A stretch of 64,000 nt of DNA, taken from assembly GCA_003140215.1 (NCBI GenBank), contig PLJL01000004.1:1770192-1834191 (forward strand). The letters run 5' to 3'. Under the pieces are notes generated by a model. It did no database searches. It was not told the DNA's origin and was given only the letters and a program-made list of their open reading frames with translations. Made by a program: the position numbers and the translations under genes. This document shows positions 34,422 through 43,243 of this stretch, one piece after another (position 1 is the first letter of the stretch; the number at the start of each line of letters is the position of its first letter). The stretch comes from Vulcanimicrobiota bacterium. Its GTDB lineage: Bacteria; Vulcanimicrobiota; Vulcanimicrobiia; Vulcanimicrobiales; Vulcanimicrobiaceae.

Positions 34422-36098
34422 GTGATCGCACGACGCGCATACGGGATCGTCCGCGCGGCCTCGCTGTTCGCGGCGCTGGCTGCGGTAAGCGCGTATGCCC
34501 CGGCGGCGCTCCACGCCCTCAAGCCCCAGGACGCCGTGTTTCTCGCCGGCGCCCTGGCGGCCGCGATCGCGCTCGGCATCCTGCGCGCGCCCGCCGCGCA
34601 TTTCGAACGCAGCCTGCGCCCGACGCCCGAAAGCGATCGGGTCGGCCTCATCGTGCCGGTCCTGCTCGCGGTGCTGGTGACCGAAGGTTGGCTGTGGGCG
34701 GCGGTATGCAACGTCGCGGCCTACCTCGTGCGCCGGCGCGGCCAACGCCGTCGCCCGTTGCAAGACCGGATCCTCAACGCGGCGCTGCGCTTCCCGGCCT
34801 GGTGGGCGGCGGCGCTGCTGCTCGAGCCGCTGCGGCGTGCCGCGCAGGCAACGCCGTCGGCGGCGTCGCTCGCAACGTTCGTCGGCCTGGCTGCCGCCTT
34901 CGTCCTGCTCGTCGATCTGGTGTGGATCGATTCGCTCGCGGCGGCGCGCCAGAGCCGGTCGCTGCTGATGCTGTGGCGGCGTCACGCCGCGGACCGCGGG
35001 ACGCTGCTCATCGTGCTGGCCGAATGCACCTGGGCGTACGTCATCGTGCGCGTCGCCACCCACGACGGCTCGGCGTTGGGCGTTGCGACGCTGCTGCCGC
35101 TCGTCGGCCTGGCCGTCGTCCTGGGGCGCTTCGCGCGAGTGAACGCGCGGCTGCATCGTCTGGCGATCTCGCGCGAGGCCGTCGACGCGATGCTGCGCGC
35201 GAACGATCCCATGCCGCAGATGCGCTCGCTGCTCGAGAGCATCGACCCGCACATCGTGCGCGAGGCCGTCGAGATCGCCGCCTTCGGACGCGGCGGGACC
35301 GAGCGCTGGTCGCGCGTGGTGCGTTTCGGTCCGGCGGTCACCCCGGAGTTGGAACGGTTGGGCGGGCGGGCGCTCTTGGAGCTGCAAGTCACCGGCGAGG
35401 ACGCGGCGATCGAGCAGCGCGAGGACGGCAGCGTGTGGGCGTACCGGGCGCGCGATGCGGGAGAACGGCTGCGCGGCGCGCTCCTGGTATTCCGTGCGCC
35501 CGGAGCGCTGCCGTTCGTGGCGGCGCGCGACTTCGAGCGCGCCGCGTCCGAGCTGGGGCCGCTGTTGGGTGACTACGGCGCGATCGCTGCGACGCGCACG
35601 GCGGCGACGATCGATACGCTCACCGGCTTGGCGAACCGCCGCGGGCTGCAGCGCGCCTTCGAGGAAGCGATGGCGCACGTGCGCGGCGGCGGTGGCTACG
35701 CGGTCTTGCTGCTCGACGTCGATCATTTCAAGTCGATCAACGACTTGCTCGGGCACCAGACCGGCGATCGCGCGTTGGCGCAGATCGGGCGACTCATCTC
35801 CGACAACATCCGGGGCCTGGATCTCGCCGGACGTTTCGGCGGCGAGGAATTCCTGGTGCTGCTGCGCGATGCAGCGCGCGAGCGCGCGCTGCAGGTCGCC
35901 GAGCGTTTGCGCGCGGCCATCGAGGCGGGCGGGCTCGCGTACGCCGACGGCAAGCCCGTCACCGTCTCGGTCGGGGTCGCCTACGCCGCCGCCGCCGACA
36001 CCACGGCGGACGTGGTCGAACGGGCCGACCGGGCGCTGTACCGGGCCAAGAACGCGGGCCGGAACCGGGTCGTCGAATCCCCCGTCGAAACCGTGTAA
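34422..36098 (+). CDS. membrane-bound diguanylate cyclase (GGDEF)
   Basis: 558 residues from GTG 34422. Seven or so hydrophobic segments fill the first ~260 residues, a linker domain (270-370) is probably sensory, and a C-terminal GGDEF domain opens at DTLTGLANRRGL. It has DVDHFKSINDLLGHQTGD and the active-site RFGGEEFLVLLR. It makes cyclic di-GMP from two GTP. An RxxD inhibitory site five residues before GGEEF is not obvious (RGLDLAGRF). No phosphodiesterase domain. Confidence 0.93.
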   Translation: MIARRAYGIVRAASLFAALAAVSAYAPAALHALKPQDAVFLAGALAAAIALGILRAPAAHFERSLRPTPESDRVGLIVPVLLAVLVTEGWLWAAVCNVAAYLVRRRGQRRRPLQDRILNAALRFPAWWAAALLLEPLRRAAQATPSAASLATFVGLAAAFVLLVDLVWIDSLAAARQSRSLLMLWRRHAADRGTLLIVLAECTWAYVIVRVATHDGSALGVATLLPLVGLAVVLGRFARVNARLHRLAISREAVDAMLRANDPMPQMRSLLESIDPHIVREAVEIAAFGRGGTERWSRVVRFGPAVTPELERLGGRALLELQVTGEDAAIEQREDGSVWAYRARDAGERLRGALLVFRAPGALPFVAARDFERAASELGPLLGDYGAIAATRTAATIDTLTGLANRRGLQRAFEEAMAHVRGGGGYAVLLLDVDHFKSINDLLGHQTGDRALAQIGRLISDNIRGLDLAGRFGGEEFLVLLRDAARERALQVAERLRAAIEAGGLAYADGKPVTVSVGVAYAAAADTTADVVERADRALYRAKNAGRNRVVESPVETV

Positions 36099-36122
36099 CC
36101 GGAGCTGCGTGGCTGCGGCCGG

Positions 36123-36314
36123 CTATTCGCGCTCGACCCGCTCCACGAGGGCGTCGCCCGAGCCGTCGATGCGAACCGAGAAGACGAGCGGCCGGCAGCA
36201 CAGCGGGCAGTCCTCGACGAGGGTCTGGCGGCGCCCGGCCGTCGGATCCACGCCCAGGGCGTTCTCCTCGCCGCAGCTCGGACAGGCGTAGGAGGCATCC
36301 GTTTCGAGCGGCAT
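36123..36314 (-). CDS. CPXCG-motif cysteine-rich protein
   Basis: 63 residues with two CxxC pairs, CPSCGEEN and CPLCCRPL, the spacing of the small CPXCG zinc-ribbon family. Role unknown in the family; it probably binds zinc. Convergent with the diguanylate cyclase gene. Confidence 0.8.
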   Translation of the reverse strand: MPLETDASYACPSCGEENALGVDPTAGRRQTLVEDCPLCCRPLVFSVRIDGSGDALVERVERE

Positions 36315-36357
36315 CAGCCGGGAGGAGGGTCCTGCAGGATCACGCCGCGTCCTTCGG

Positions 36358-36386
36358 TTTACAGACCCCCGGGCCTGTGCTACACT
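36358..36386 (+). promoter_or_regulatory. promoter for rpmG-tRNA-Trp-secE-nusG
   Basis: TTTACA (36358-36363), 17 bases, TACACT (36381-36386): a good sigma-70-type promoter, 67 bases before the rpmG start. Confidence 0.65.
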
Positions 36387-36397
36387 TTCGACTCGGA

Positions 36398-36420
36398 ACG
36401 GACCGCGCGTCCGTTTTCTT
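36398..36420 (+). terminator. candidate attenuator hairpin in the rpmG leader
   Basis: ACGGAC/GTCCGT stem (36398-36403 with 36409-36414), five-base loop, followed by TTTTCTT. It lies between the promoter and rpmG, so it could end transcription early in response to an unknown signal. The short stem makes this tentative. Confidence 0.35.
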
Positions 36421-36453
36421 CATGTTTTCCGGCACCTCGGCGAGAACACCACG

Positions 36454-36618
36454 ATGGCGAAAAAAGAAACCCGGGTGATGGTTACGATGGCGTGCACCGA
36501 GTGCAAGCGGCGTAACTACAACACCTTCAAGAACAAGCAGAAGACCAGCGAGCGGCTCGAGCTGAGCAAGTACTGCCGCTTCTGCCGGTGCCACAAGCCT
36601 CACCGGGAAACCAAATAG
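36454..36618 (+). CDS. rpmG: 50S ribosomal protein L33
   Basis: 54 residues, starting [20 protein letters not shown], with the zinc-ribbon cysteines CTEC and CRFC (the C+ form of L33) and the conserved [10 protein letters not shown] / KPHRETK. Normal length. First gene of the rpmG-trnW-secE-nusG unit. Confidence 0.97.
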   Translation: MAKKETRVMVTMACTECKRRNYNTFKNKQKTSERLELSKYCRFCRCHKPHRETK

Positions 36619-36641
36619 CGAGCCCGCTTGCCGGGCCCCAG

Positions 36642-36717
36642 AGGGCGGTGGCGCAATTGGTAGCGCAGCGGTCTCCAAAACCGCGGGTTGCAGGTTCGAG
36701 TCCTGTCCGCCCTGCCA
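36642..36717 (+). tRNA. tRNA-Trp (anticodon CCA)
   Basis: Acceptor AGGGCGG pairs with CCGCCCT; anticodon loop CTCCAAA; T-arm GCAGGTTCGAGTCCTGT; CCA encoded. tRNA-Trp between rpmG and secE is a conserved arrangement in many bacteria. Confidence 0.96.
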
Positions 36718-36739
36718 ACTCTCCGCGGTACAAGGTACA

Positions 36740-37012
36740 ATGAAGTCCAACCCAAGCCGTCCCCAAGGGAGCCGCCCGGTGGCGAATCGTCCTGCGACCC
36801 CCGCGCAACGCGCCGCGAACGCTCAGCGGACACGGGAATTCGTGCGTGGTGTCGCGACCGAGATGCGCCGCGTCACCTGGCCCACGCGCGAGGAGTGGAT
36901 CGCGGCGACCTTGCTCACCATCGCGCTGGTCGTTGCGGTCGGTTTGTTCACCTCGGCGTGCGACTGGATCTTCGCCTACTTGTTCACCTGGCTCACCGGA
37001 GGGGCGCGCTGA
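36740..37012 (+). CDS. secE: preprotein translocase subunit SecE
   Basis: 90 residues: a disordered Pro/Ala/Arg N-terminus, the amphipathic surface helix FVRGVATEMRRVTWPTREEW, then a single membrane helix (TLLTIALVVAVGLFTSACDW). SecE clamps the SecYEG protein channel. The nusG start overlaps its stop (TGATG). Confidence 0.96.
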   Translation: MKSNPSRPQGSRPVANRPATPAQRAANAQRTREFVRGVATEMRRVTWPTREEWIAATLLTIALVVAVGLFTSACDWIFAYLFTWLTGGAR

Positions 37013-37707
37013 TGGACCAGGACGTCTCCACGGCGGTCAGCGAGTCCGCCGAGCCGCAAGTGGTCGCGGCTGAAGAACCTCAGGCCGCCGCGCCCGAAGA
37101 GCAGCCGGCGGCCGCTGCGCCCGAAGATCAGCCGGCAGCCGCTGCACCCGCGCCTGCGGCGAAAAAGCAGGACGATCGTAAGAAGTGGTACGTGATCCAC
37201 ACGTACTCGGGTTATGAGAACAAGGTCAAAGCCAACCTCGAGCGGCGCATCCACTCGATGAACATGCAGGACAAGATTTTCCGCGTGCTCGTCCCGATGG
37301 AAGACGAAGTCGAGTTCAAGGACGGCAAGCGCAAGATCACGCCCAAGAAAGTCTTCCCGGGTTACGTGCTCGTCGAGATGGACATGGACGACGGCTCGTG
37401 GTACGTCGTGCGCAACACGTCGGGCGTTACGGGCTTCGTCGGTTCACCCGGATCGGGCGAGAAGCCGGTCCCGCTGCAGGACAAAGAAGTCAAAACGATC
37501 CTCAAACAGATGGGGATCGAGACGCCCAAACTCAAGATCGACTTCGCCAAGGGCGATCGGATCAAAGTCACGTCGGGACCGTTCTTCGACTTCACCGGGA
37601 TCGTCGACGACATTCAGCCCGAAAAAGAAAAGGTCCGCGCGCTCATCTCGATCTTCGGGCGCGAGACCCCCGTTGAGTTGGAGTTCTATCAGATCGAGAA
37701 AGTCTAG
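37012..37707 (+). CDS. nusG: transcription termination/antitermination protein NusG
   Basis: 231 residues. Residues 1-~55 are an Ala/Pro/Glu/Gln-rich acidic extension with internal repeats (EEPQAAAPEEQPAAAAPEDQ). The NGN domain follows (KKWYVIHTYSGYENKVKANL; FPGYVLVEMDMDDGSWYVVR; TGFVG), then a KOW domain (KGDRIKVTSGPFFDFTGIVD). It binds RNA polymerase and links it to Rho or ribosomes. The usual next gene rplK is not here but 20.5 kb downstream. Confidence 0.96.
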   Translation: MDQDVSTAVSESAEPQVVAAEEPQAAAPEEQPAAAAPEDQPAAAAPAPAAKKQDDRKKWYVIHTYSGYENKVKANLERRIHSMNMQDKIFRVLVPMEDEVEFKDGKRKITPKKVFPGYVLVEMDMDDGSWYVVRNTSGVTGFVGSPGSGEKPVPLQDKEVKTILKQMGIETPKLKIDFAKGDRIKVTSGPFFDFTGIVDDIQPEKEKVRALISIFGRETPVELEFYQIEKV

Positions 37708-37727
37708 GCGCTCGGGGATTGTGGCGG

Positions 37728-37866
37728 GGCGAGCGGCTCCGCACCGGTACGACGGGCACGCGGCCCCGCGCTTCCTGCGCGGGGCCGCTCTGTCTTCGCA
37801 TCGCTTCCGCGCATCCTGCGCACGCTCGCTCACACGACCCGCCGTACCGGTGCGGAGCCGCTCGCC
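37728..37866. repeat. 29-bp inverted repeat enclosing the nusG terminator
   Basis: Left arm 37728-37756 (GGCGAGCGGCTCCGCACCGG...) and right arm 37838-37866 match in inverted orientation at 28 of 29 positions, with ~81 bases between. A second perfect hairpin lies inside. This MITE- or REP-like palindrome sits exactly where the nusG-rplK linkage is broken. Confidence 0.75.
37760..37788 (+). terminator. terminator after nusG
   Basis: Perfect 11-bp GC stem GCGGCCCCGCG/CGCGGGGCCGC with a seven-base loop, followed by TCTGTCTTC. 52 bases after the nusG stop. Confidence 0.7.
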
Positions 37867-37942
37867 CTGCGGGCATCGCTTGCACGGGCTTGTGGGGGGT
37901 TGCGGGATGGTGGAGTTGCCCCTACGCGGAGGTCTTGTGGCG

Positions 37943-39175
37943 TTAGCGCGTGGAGTGCGATTGCGGGGCGCTTGCGGTTAGGGCGGTGTTGAAGAGGGCG
38001 GGGATGACGGCGTAGGGGAGGGTGCCGGTGCCTTCGTTGGTGAGGAGGATGATCTCGATGTTGTCGTCGGGGAACGTCGCGTTGATCGTTTGGAAGCCGC
38101 CGAACGCGCCGTCGTGATAGATGTAGCGGTGGCCGTTGAGGGTGTTGATGATCCAACCGAAGGCGTAGGTGCCGAAGGACTGCGGGAACGGGCCCGGCGC
38201 GAACATTTGGGTGAGCGAGGCCGACGTGAAGATCCCCGGTTGTCGAACGGCGCGGTCCCACAGCTCGAGGTCGCCGACCGTTGAGGACAAGCCGCCGCAG
38301 CCCGCGAGCCAGGGAAGATTCCATTGCACCGCGCGGTCGATCGCGCCGTTCCAAGTCTCGTAGCCGAGCGCGAAGTCGGTCACTTTTCCGGCCGGAAATC
38401 CTTGCTGCGTATGCGTCATGCCGAGCGGGCCGAAGATGCGCTGCCCGAGGAACGTCCCCAGCGGCTGACCGCTGACCTTGGCGGCGATCATCGCCAGCAG
38501 CAGATAGTTGGTGTTGCTGTACTCGAACGCGGTGCCCGGTAGGAAGTCGAGCGGAAAGGTCGCCAAGCGATCGACGATCGGCGTATAGTCGGTCTGCCCG
38601 TTCGCCACGAACGCGTGGTAGGCGTCGGTGAAGTCGGGATAGTCGCCAAAATTGTTGTAGTCGACGAGCCCGCTGCTGTGCTGCAGCAGGTTCCGCAGCG
38701 CGATCGCGTTGCCGTTGGGGAAGCTCGGGAAGTACTTCGATACAGGATCGTCCACGGAGAGCTTGCCGTCTTGTTGCAAGAGCAAGATCGCGCCAGCGGT
38801 GAATTCCTTGCTGACCGAGGCCAGCTCGTAGATCGTGTTTGCGTCGGGCGCGAACTGGCCGCGTGGTAACCCCAACACGGTTTCGGGTGGCGGGACGCCC
38901 CAGAAGCTTCCGTGCCCGTACGTATCGGGAAGCCCGCGGTCGCGCAGCCCGTATCCCTGCGCGTACAGCAGCGCACCGTTGCGGTAAACGGCCAGCTCGA
39001 CGCCCCATGCGCCGGGGTAGTTCTGGGCGATGATCGCGTCGAACGGTGAGGCGCCCGGCGGTCCCGTGGCCTGCTGCATCGGCGGCGAGACGGCGCTCGA
39101 CGACCCGCCGCCGCCGCACGCGACGAGTCCGAAACAAGCAACCAGAAGGGCGATCGCGCCCGGCGCGCGGCGCAT
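37943..39175 (-). CDS. lipoprotein serine hydrolase, beta-lactamase (class C/EstB-like) family
   Basis: 410 residues with a lipoprotein signal (LLVACFGLVACGGGG). Active-site motifs of the serine beta-lactamase/DD-peptidase fold: SVSK (SxxK) within YELASVSKEFTAGA, YSNTNY (YxN), and HDGAFGGF (HxG). Probably attached to a membrane and acting outside the cytoplasm on peptidoglycan or ester substrates. Its ATG at 39175 shares bases with an ATG on the other strand. Confidence 0.86.
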   Translation of the reverse strand: MRRAPGAIALLVACFGLVACGGGGSSSAVSPPMQQATGPPGASPFDAIIAQNYPGAWGVELAVYRNGALLYAQGYGLRDRGLPDTYGHGSFWGVPPPETVLGLPRGQFAPDANTIYELASVSKEFTAGAILLLQQDGKLSVDDPVSKYFPSFPNGNAIALRNLLQHSSGLVDYNNFGDYPDFTDAYHAFVANGQTDYTPIVDRLATFPLDFLPGTAFEYSNTNYLLLAMIAAKVSGQPLGTFLGQRIFGPLGMTHTQQGFPAGKVTDFALGYETWNGAIDRAVQWNLPWLAGCGGLSSTVGDLELWDRAVRQPGIFTSASLTQMFAPGPFPQSFGTYAFGWIINTLNGHRYIYHDGAFGGFQTINATFPDDNIEIILLTNEGTGTLPYAVIPALFNTALTASAPQSHSTR

Positions 39176-39251
39176 GGTGCTGCAATTCAGCGGCCGTTCC
39201 GAGACTCTTTCGTTCCAGCCGGGGCGATCGTCCGCCCAGACCGAAGCGTCG

Positions 39252-39815
39252 GTGGTGCTCGACTCGACCGTGTTGCGCACCGGCGGGATCGCGCTCGCCG
39301 TGGGCCTCGATGTGTTGGCATTGTCGACGGGGATCGGCGTGCTCGGCGTGCCGTGGAAGGTCCGCATTCGGGTCGGCATGGCGTTTGCCGCCGCCGAGAT
39401 CGTCATGCAGGTGCTGGGCGCGGCGATTGGTACCGGTGTCGGGCGCATCGCCGGCGAGATCGCGGCGTATGCCGGCTTCGCGGTGCTGGCGCTGATCGGT
39501 GCCTGGATCCTTCGGGAAAGCTTCGGCGACGACGAAGGGCTCTCCGAGAAGGCGACCTCGGGGTTGGGGCTCGTCGCGGCGTCGGCGTCGATCAGCCTGG
39601 ATTCGCTCGGCGTCGGGTTCTCGCTGCCGGCGTTGCGCGTGCCGCTGGTCGGGCTGATCGGGACGGTCGCGATCACGACGATCATCTTCACGTTCGCCGG
39701 GCTGCGCTTCGGTGAGATCCTCGGCAAGCGCTTCAAGAAACGTGCCGAGCGCGGCGCAGGCTGTGTGCTCGTCGCGTTGGCGATCCTCTTTACCGTTGGG
39801 CACCTCACGCGCTAG
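39252..39815 (+). CDS. MntP-like manganese efflux pump (DUF204 family)
   Basis: 187 residues, six hydrophobic segments in two pseudo-repeats. The family acidic motifs are present: AVGLDVLALSTGIG in the first half and SISLDSLGVGFSLP in the second. MntP exports Mn2+. The start was set at GTG 39252 to give the usual family length; an ATG at 39174 would add a polar 26-residue leader and overlap the divergent gene's start codon. Convergent with an Nramp-like importer. Confidence 0.8.
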   Translation: MVLDSTVLRTGGIALAVGLDVLALSTGIGVLGVPWKVRIRVGMAFAAAEIVMQVLGAAIGTGVGRIAGEIAAYAGFAVLALIGAWILRESFGDDEGLSEKATSGLGLVAASASISLDSLGVGFSLPALRVPLVGLIGTVAITTIIFTFAGLRFGEILGKRFKKRAERGAGCVLVALAILFTVGHLTR

Positions 39816-39877
39816 GCTGGTCGACCCCTGCGCTACATGGCTGCTCCGCCGCCGGTGTAGATTTGTGCAGGCGGTCG

Positions 39878-41155
39878 TCAGCCGCCTCCGCTCCCTCTGA
39901 GCGTCTGCACGAGATAGACGACGGTTGCGAGGCCGACGAGCAGCGTGACGCACCAGCCCGACGCGGCCAGCCAGGGGGCGATGCGGGCTTGGTGCATGAT
40001 GCGATGGTTGCGGGCGACGAGCAACATCAACGCCATCGTCAACGGGGTCGCGATCCCGCCCGCGATCCCGCTCATGAAGAGCAGTTTGATCGGCGCTACG
40101 CCGGCGACGCCGATCAACACGGCGGCCACGACGCAACCGCCCAACGTGAGATAGAACGCGCGCGCCCGGTCGAACGAGGCGTCGAGGCTGCGGCGCCAGC
40201 CGAACATCTCGGCGGCGACGTAGGCCGAGGTTCCGGCGATGACCGGGATCGCCACCAGCGCGGAACCGAGGAGCCCGACCGCAAAGACCAGCGAGGCGTA
40301 CTTGCCGGCGATCGGCGCCAGGGCTTGCGCGGCCTGCTGGGCGGTTTCGACCGTGGTGTGATGCACGCCCAGCGTCGCGCCCGTCGCGATCAAGATGAAC
40401 CAAAAGGTGAGACCGGCGACGACGATCCCCAACGCGGCGTCGACTTGGACCAGCCCGAGTTGGCGCAGGCGCGGCTTCTCTTCGCTCAGCTCGATCGTCT
40501 CCCAAACGTACGCGTACGCGGTGAGGGTCGTGCCGAGCAGCGCGAGCGCGCCGGCAACCGTTGCGGGCTTCAAATCGAAGTGCGGTACGAAGGAACCATG
40601 CAGCACGGCCCCCCAGTCGGGCCGCGCCAAGAACGCCGCACCGACGTACGTCAAAAACAAGAGCGCGAGGTAGCGCAACACGCGCTCGATGGTGCGATAG
40701 TTGCCGAAGACGAGGACGACGATCGTGAGCACGCCGAGCGGCGCGACCCACCATCGATACGCGATCCCGGTGAGCATCTCGACCGCGGCGGAGCCGCCTT
40801 CCAAATCGGCGGCGAGCGTGAGGACGTTCACGACGAGCAGCGCGGCGAGCGCGGCGAATGCCCAGAAGCGACCGTACGCGCTGCGGACGCAATCCTCGAG
40901 CCCTTTCTTGGTGACCGTCCCGACCTGCGCTGCGATGGCCTGAATCACCACCAACATCGGGATCACCAGCAGCGTAAGCCAGCCCAACTCGTAGGTCGTG
41001 GTCGAACCGATGACGGCCAGCGTCGCGACGGTCGTCGGGTCGTTGTCGGAGGCTCCCGCTACGATGCCGGCGCCGAAACTCTGTTGCGGCGAAGGGCCCG
41101 GCGGCGCCGCCCGGCCACGCCGCGAAGCGAATTGCGGCGCTCTCCTCCTACGCAT
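39878..41155 (-). CDS. Nramp-related divalent metal transporter
   Basis: 425 residues with 11 hydrophobic segments. The first helix carries GASDNDPTTVAT in place of the canonical Nramp DPGN, and helix 6 has TAYAYVWETIE instead of the MPHN/ETAH type. This places it among Nramp relatives that move metals other than classic Mn2+/Fe2+ (for example NRMT-type Mg2+ transporters). The neighbouring MntP-like exporter suggests metal homeostasis. Confidence 0.8.
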   Translation of the reverse strand: MRRRRAPQFASRRGRAAPPGPSPQQSFGAGIVAGASDNDPTTVATLAVIGSTTTYELGWLTLLVIPMLVVIQAIAAQVGTVTKKGLEDCVRSAYGRFWAFAALAALLVVNVLTLAADLEGGSAAVEMLTGIAYRWWVAPLGVLTIVVLVFGNYRTIERVLRYLALLFLTYVGAAFLARPDWGAVLHGSFVPHFDLKPATVAGALALLGTTLTAYAYVWETIELSEEKPRLRQLGLVQVDAALGIVVAGLTFWFILIATGATLGVHHTTVETAQQAAQALAPIAGKYASLVFAVGLLGSALVAIPVIAGTSAYVAAEMFGWRRSLDASFDRARAFYLTLGGCVVAAVLIGVAGVAPIKLLFMSGIAGGIATPLTMALMLLVARNHRIMHQARIAPWLAASGWCVTLLVGLATVVYLVQTLRGSGGG

Positions 41156-41303
41156 CGTCTTTCCCTACCCAAACATTCGGACGCGACCTAACGGACGAGC
41201 TCAGACCACTGGATTGCGCTAGCCGGTGTCAGTCGATCTGGCGCAAGAACGTCAGCGCATTGATGAGCTCGTCGATCGCGGCGAGGGGTTCCCCCAGCGC
41301 CCG

Positions 41304-42341
41304 TTATGCCTCCACGCGGCGCCATTGTACGAGCGCCAACACCACGTACACGATCGCGAGGCCGGCGAGCGCGGAGAGTGCGCCCGATGCCGAGCGCGCC
41401 AGGCTCACCACCGCGTCGGGGCTCTGGAACCACACGTAGGTGATGGGATCGATGTAGCTCAGCGCGCCCGAGATCGCGTGGACGACCTGCGCGACCGGCC
41501 AGGATGATCTTTGGGTGTTCCCGGCCAGCACCGGCGTGACGATCGCGACGACCAACGCGATCCCGATCGTCGCACCCGGTCCGCGTTTGAGCGACGTGCT
41601 CAGCGCCGTCACGCACGCGTACCACGCGATCGGCCCAACGAGGGCGAGGCCGATTTGCAGCGCCGCGTCCGACTCCACCCTAACGTGGGGCAGCGCCCAC
41701 AGCGCCGAGCCCAGCACGAGCGCGAGCAGCGCCGCCCCTTGCGACACCAGCATCGTCACGACGTCGACGAGCACCGCGGCCGACGCGTAGACCTCACGCG
41801 ACACCGGCTTCGTCCACGCGAGCTCGAGATGCCCGTTGTTCTCCTTGGAGAGCGGCCCTCCGAGCAGCGTCGCGACCAGCAGCCCGATCGGTACCGTGAT
41901 CGAAAACAGCATCCCCAGCCAAAGTTCGTTGCCGGGGTTGACGACCGTCATCGTCGTCGACTCTCGATGCTGCGGGGAACTCGGGTTTACCGCATGGTCC
42001 TCGCCTCGGGAATGCGTGCCGAAAGTCGACGTAGTCGTCGTCGTCGCGGACCCACTGGGTACCGTCACGCGCATGGTCGTCGAGTCCCCATGCCGGACGA
42101 TCACCGCGTGTACGCCGCTCTTGGTGTCGTCCACGACGGTCTGCAGACCACCGTCGGGCAGGCGCGTTCGCTTGATATGGGCCGTTGGTGAGCGCTCGAT
42201 CGCCGCTGCCCAGTCTTGCTCGAACGGTCCGTGCGGGAACGAAAGGCGGAACAGGATGCCGGCGAGCAGTCCCAGCGCCAGCAGGATGCCGACGACGCGC
42301 AGCGCGCGCAGCGCGCGCAAGAGCTCGATGTAGTAGAACAT
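41304..42341 (-). CDS. ABC transporter permease (ABC-2 type)
   Basis: 345 residues: one N-terminal helix, a ~100-residue extracytoplasmic loop with a Thr-rich run, then five more helices (LWLGMLFSITVPIGLLVATL; AALLALVLGSALWALP; GLALVGPIAWYACVTAL). Third gene of a gntR-ATPase-permease operon; its ATG overlaps the ATPase stop. After its TAA the same frame stays open for 24 codons with a protein-like reading (LAAIDELINALTFLRQID), which may be a small extra gene or a decayed extension. Confidence 0.82.
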   Translation of the reverse strand: MFYYIELLRALRALRVVGILLALGLLAGILFRLSFPHGPFEQDWAAAIERSPTAHIKRTRLPDGGLQTVVDDTKSGVHAVIVRHGDSTTMRVTVPSGSATTTTTSTFGTHSRGEDHAVNPSSPQHRESTTMTVVNPGNELWLGMLFSITVPIGLLVATLLGGPLSKENNGHLELAWTKPVSREVYASAAVLVDVVTMLVSQGAALLALVLGSALWALPHVRVESDAALQIGLALVGPIAWYACVTALSTSLKRGPGATIGIALVVAIVTPVLAGNTQRSSWPVAQVVHAISGALSYIDPITYVWFQSPDAVVSLARSASGALSALAGLAIVYVVLALVQWRRVEA

Positions 42342-43243
42342 CAGACGCGCTCCACGACGTCGGCCGTCACCCCGGCCGGGTCGACGGCGTTGACGAAGAT
42401 GTCTTCGAGGTTCAGATCCACGACGCGCACGCTTTGGGCACCCGCCGCCGAGAGCTGTTGCGCGATGGAGTCGCTGTCGGCGCTGACCGTGAGGCGCACG
42501 ATGCGTCCGGTCTGCTCGACGCGTGATACCCGGTGGTCCACGCCCAGGCCGCCCAGCGCGACCGCTTCGGACTCAAAGATGGCCTCGACGATCTTCGACC
42601 CCGCTTTGAGGTCGTCGACCGGCCCGGTGAGCACGACCTTGCCGTGCTGGAGGATCGCGATGTGGTCGGCGGCGCGCTCGACCTGTCCGATCTGATGTGA
42701 GGAGAACAGAATCGTCTTCCCGCGCGCCGCCGCTTCGATGATGAGCTTGAGCACCGCCCGCGCGTTGAGCGGATCGAGTCCGCTTGTCGGCTCGTCCAGG
42801 ATCATGATCTCCGGGTCGATCGAGAACGCGAGGACGACCGACAGCGCGGTGCGCAACCCTTTGGACAGGCTGCCCACGCGCTTGCGCGGGTCCAACGCGA
42901 AGAGGTCCATGAGTTGCTTGGCGCGGCCGGCGTCGAAGCGCGAAAAGGCGCGGCGCTGCATCTCCACGTGATCGCCGGCGCGCAGCCACTCGTAGAGGAC
43001 CGAGCGCTCGGCCACGTAGGCGATGTTTTGGAACGCCGCCGGCGCGAGCACGGCGCCGTCGAAGCGCGTCCTCCCCGACGTCGGCCTCGCGAGGCCGAGC
43101 ATGCATTTGAACGTCGTCGTCTTGCCGGCGCCGTTGGGGCCGAGCAAGCCGAAGACCGATCCGCTCGGAATGTCGATCGAGACGTCCTCGATCGCGGTGA
43201 AGGTCCCGTAGCGCTTGGTCAAGTGCTCGATCGAGATGCTCAT
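42341..43243 (-). CDS. ABC transporter ATP-binding protein
   Basis: 300 residues with Walker A GPNGAGKTT, signature VGSLSKGLRTALS (a divergent LSGGQ), Walker B IMILDEPTSGLDP and the H-loop SSHQIG, plus a ~80-residue C-terminal domain. The start is the ATG before SISIEHLTKRYG, which overlaps the gntR stop (ATGA). It pairs with the permease downstream. Substrate unknown; YtrA-type operons often respond to cell-envelope stress. Confidence 0.92.
   Translation of the reverse strand: MSISIEHLTKRYGTFTAIEDVSIDIPSGSVFGLLGPNGAGKTTTFKCMLGLARPTSGRTRFDGAVLAPAAFQNIAYVAERSVLYEWLRAGDHVEMQRRAFSRFDAGRAKQLMDLFALDPRKRVGSLSKGLRTALSVVLAFSIDPEIMILDEPTSGLDPLNARAVLKLIIEAAARGKTILFSSHQIGQVERAADHIAILQHGKVVLTGPVDDLKAGSKIVEAIFESEAVALGGLGVDHRVSRVEQTGRIVRLTVSADSDSIAQQLSAAGAQSVRVVDLNLEDIFVNAVDPAGVTADVVERV

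Noticed and set aside
37830..40892. A 1020-codon minus-strand frame spanning the hydrolase, mntP and Nramp regions
   Set aside because: Arg/His/Asp-rich shadow of three well-identified genes; no domain can be read in it.
41220..41303. 24-codon protein-like extension after the ABC permease stop (LAAIDELINALTFLRQID)
   Set aside because: In frame with the permease but behind a TAA and without a start codon; too short to support a gene. Noted in the permease entry.
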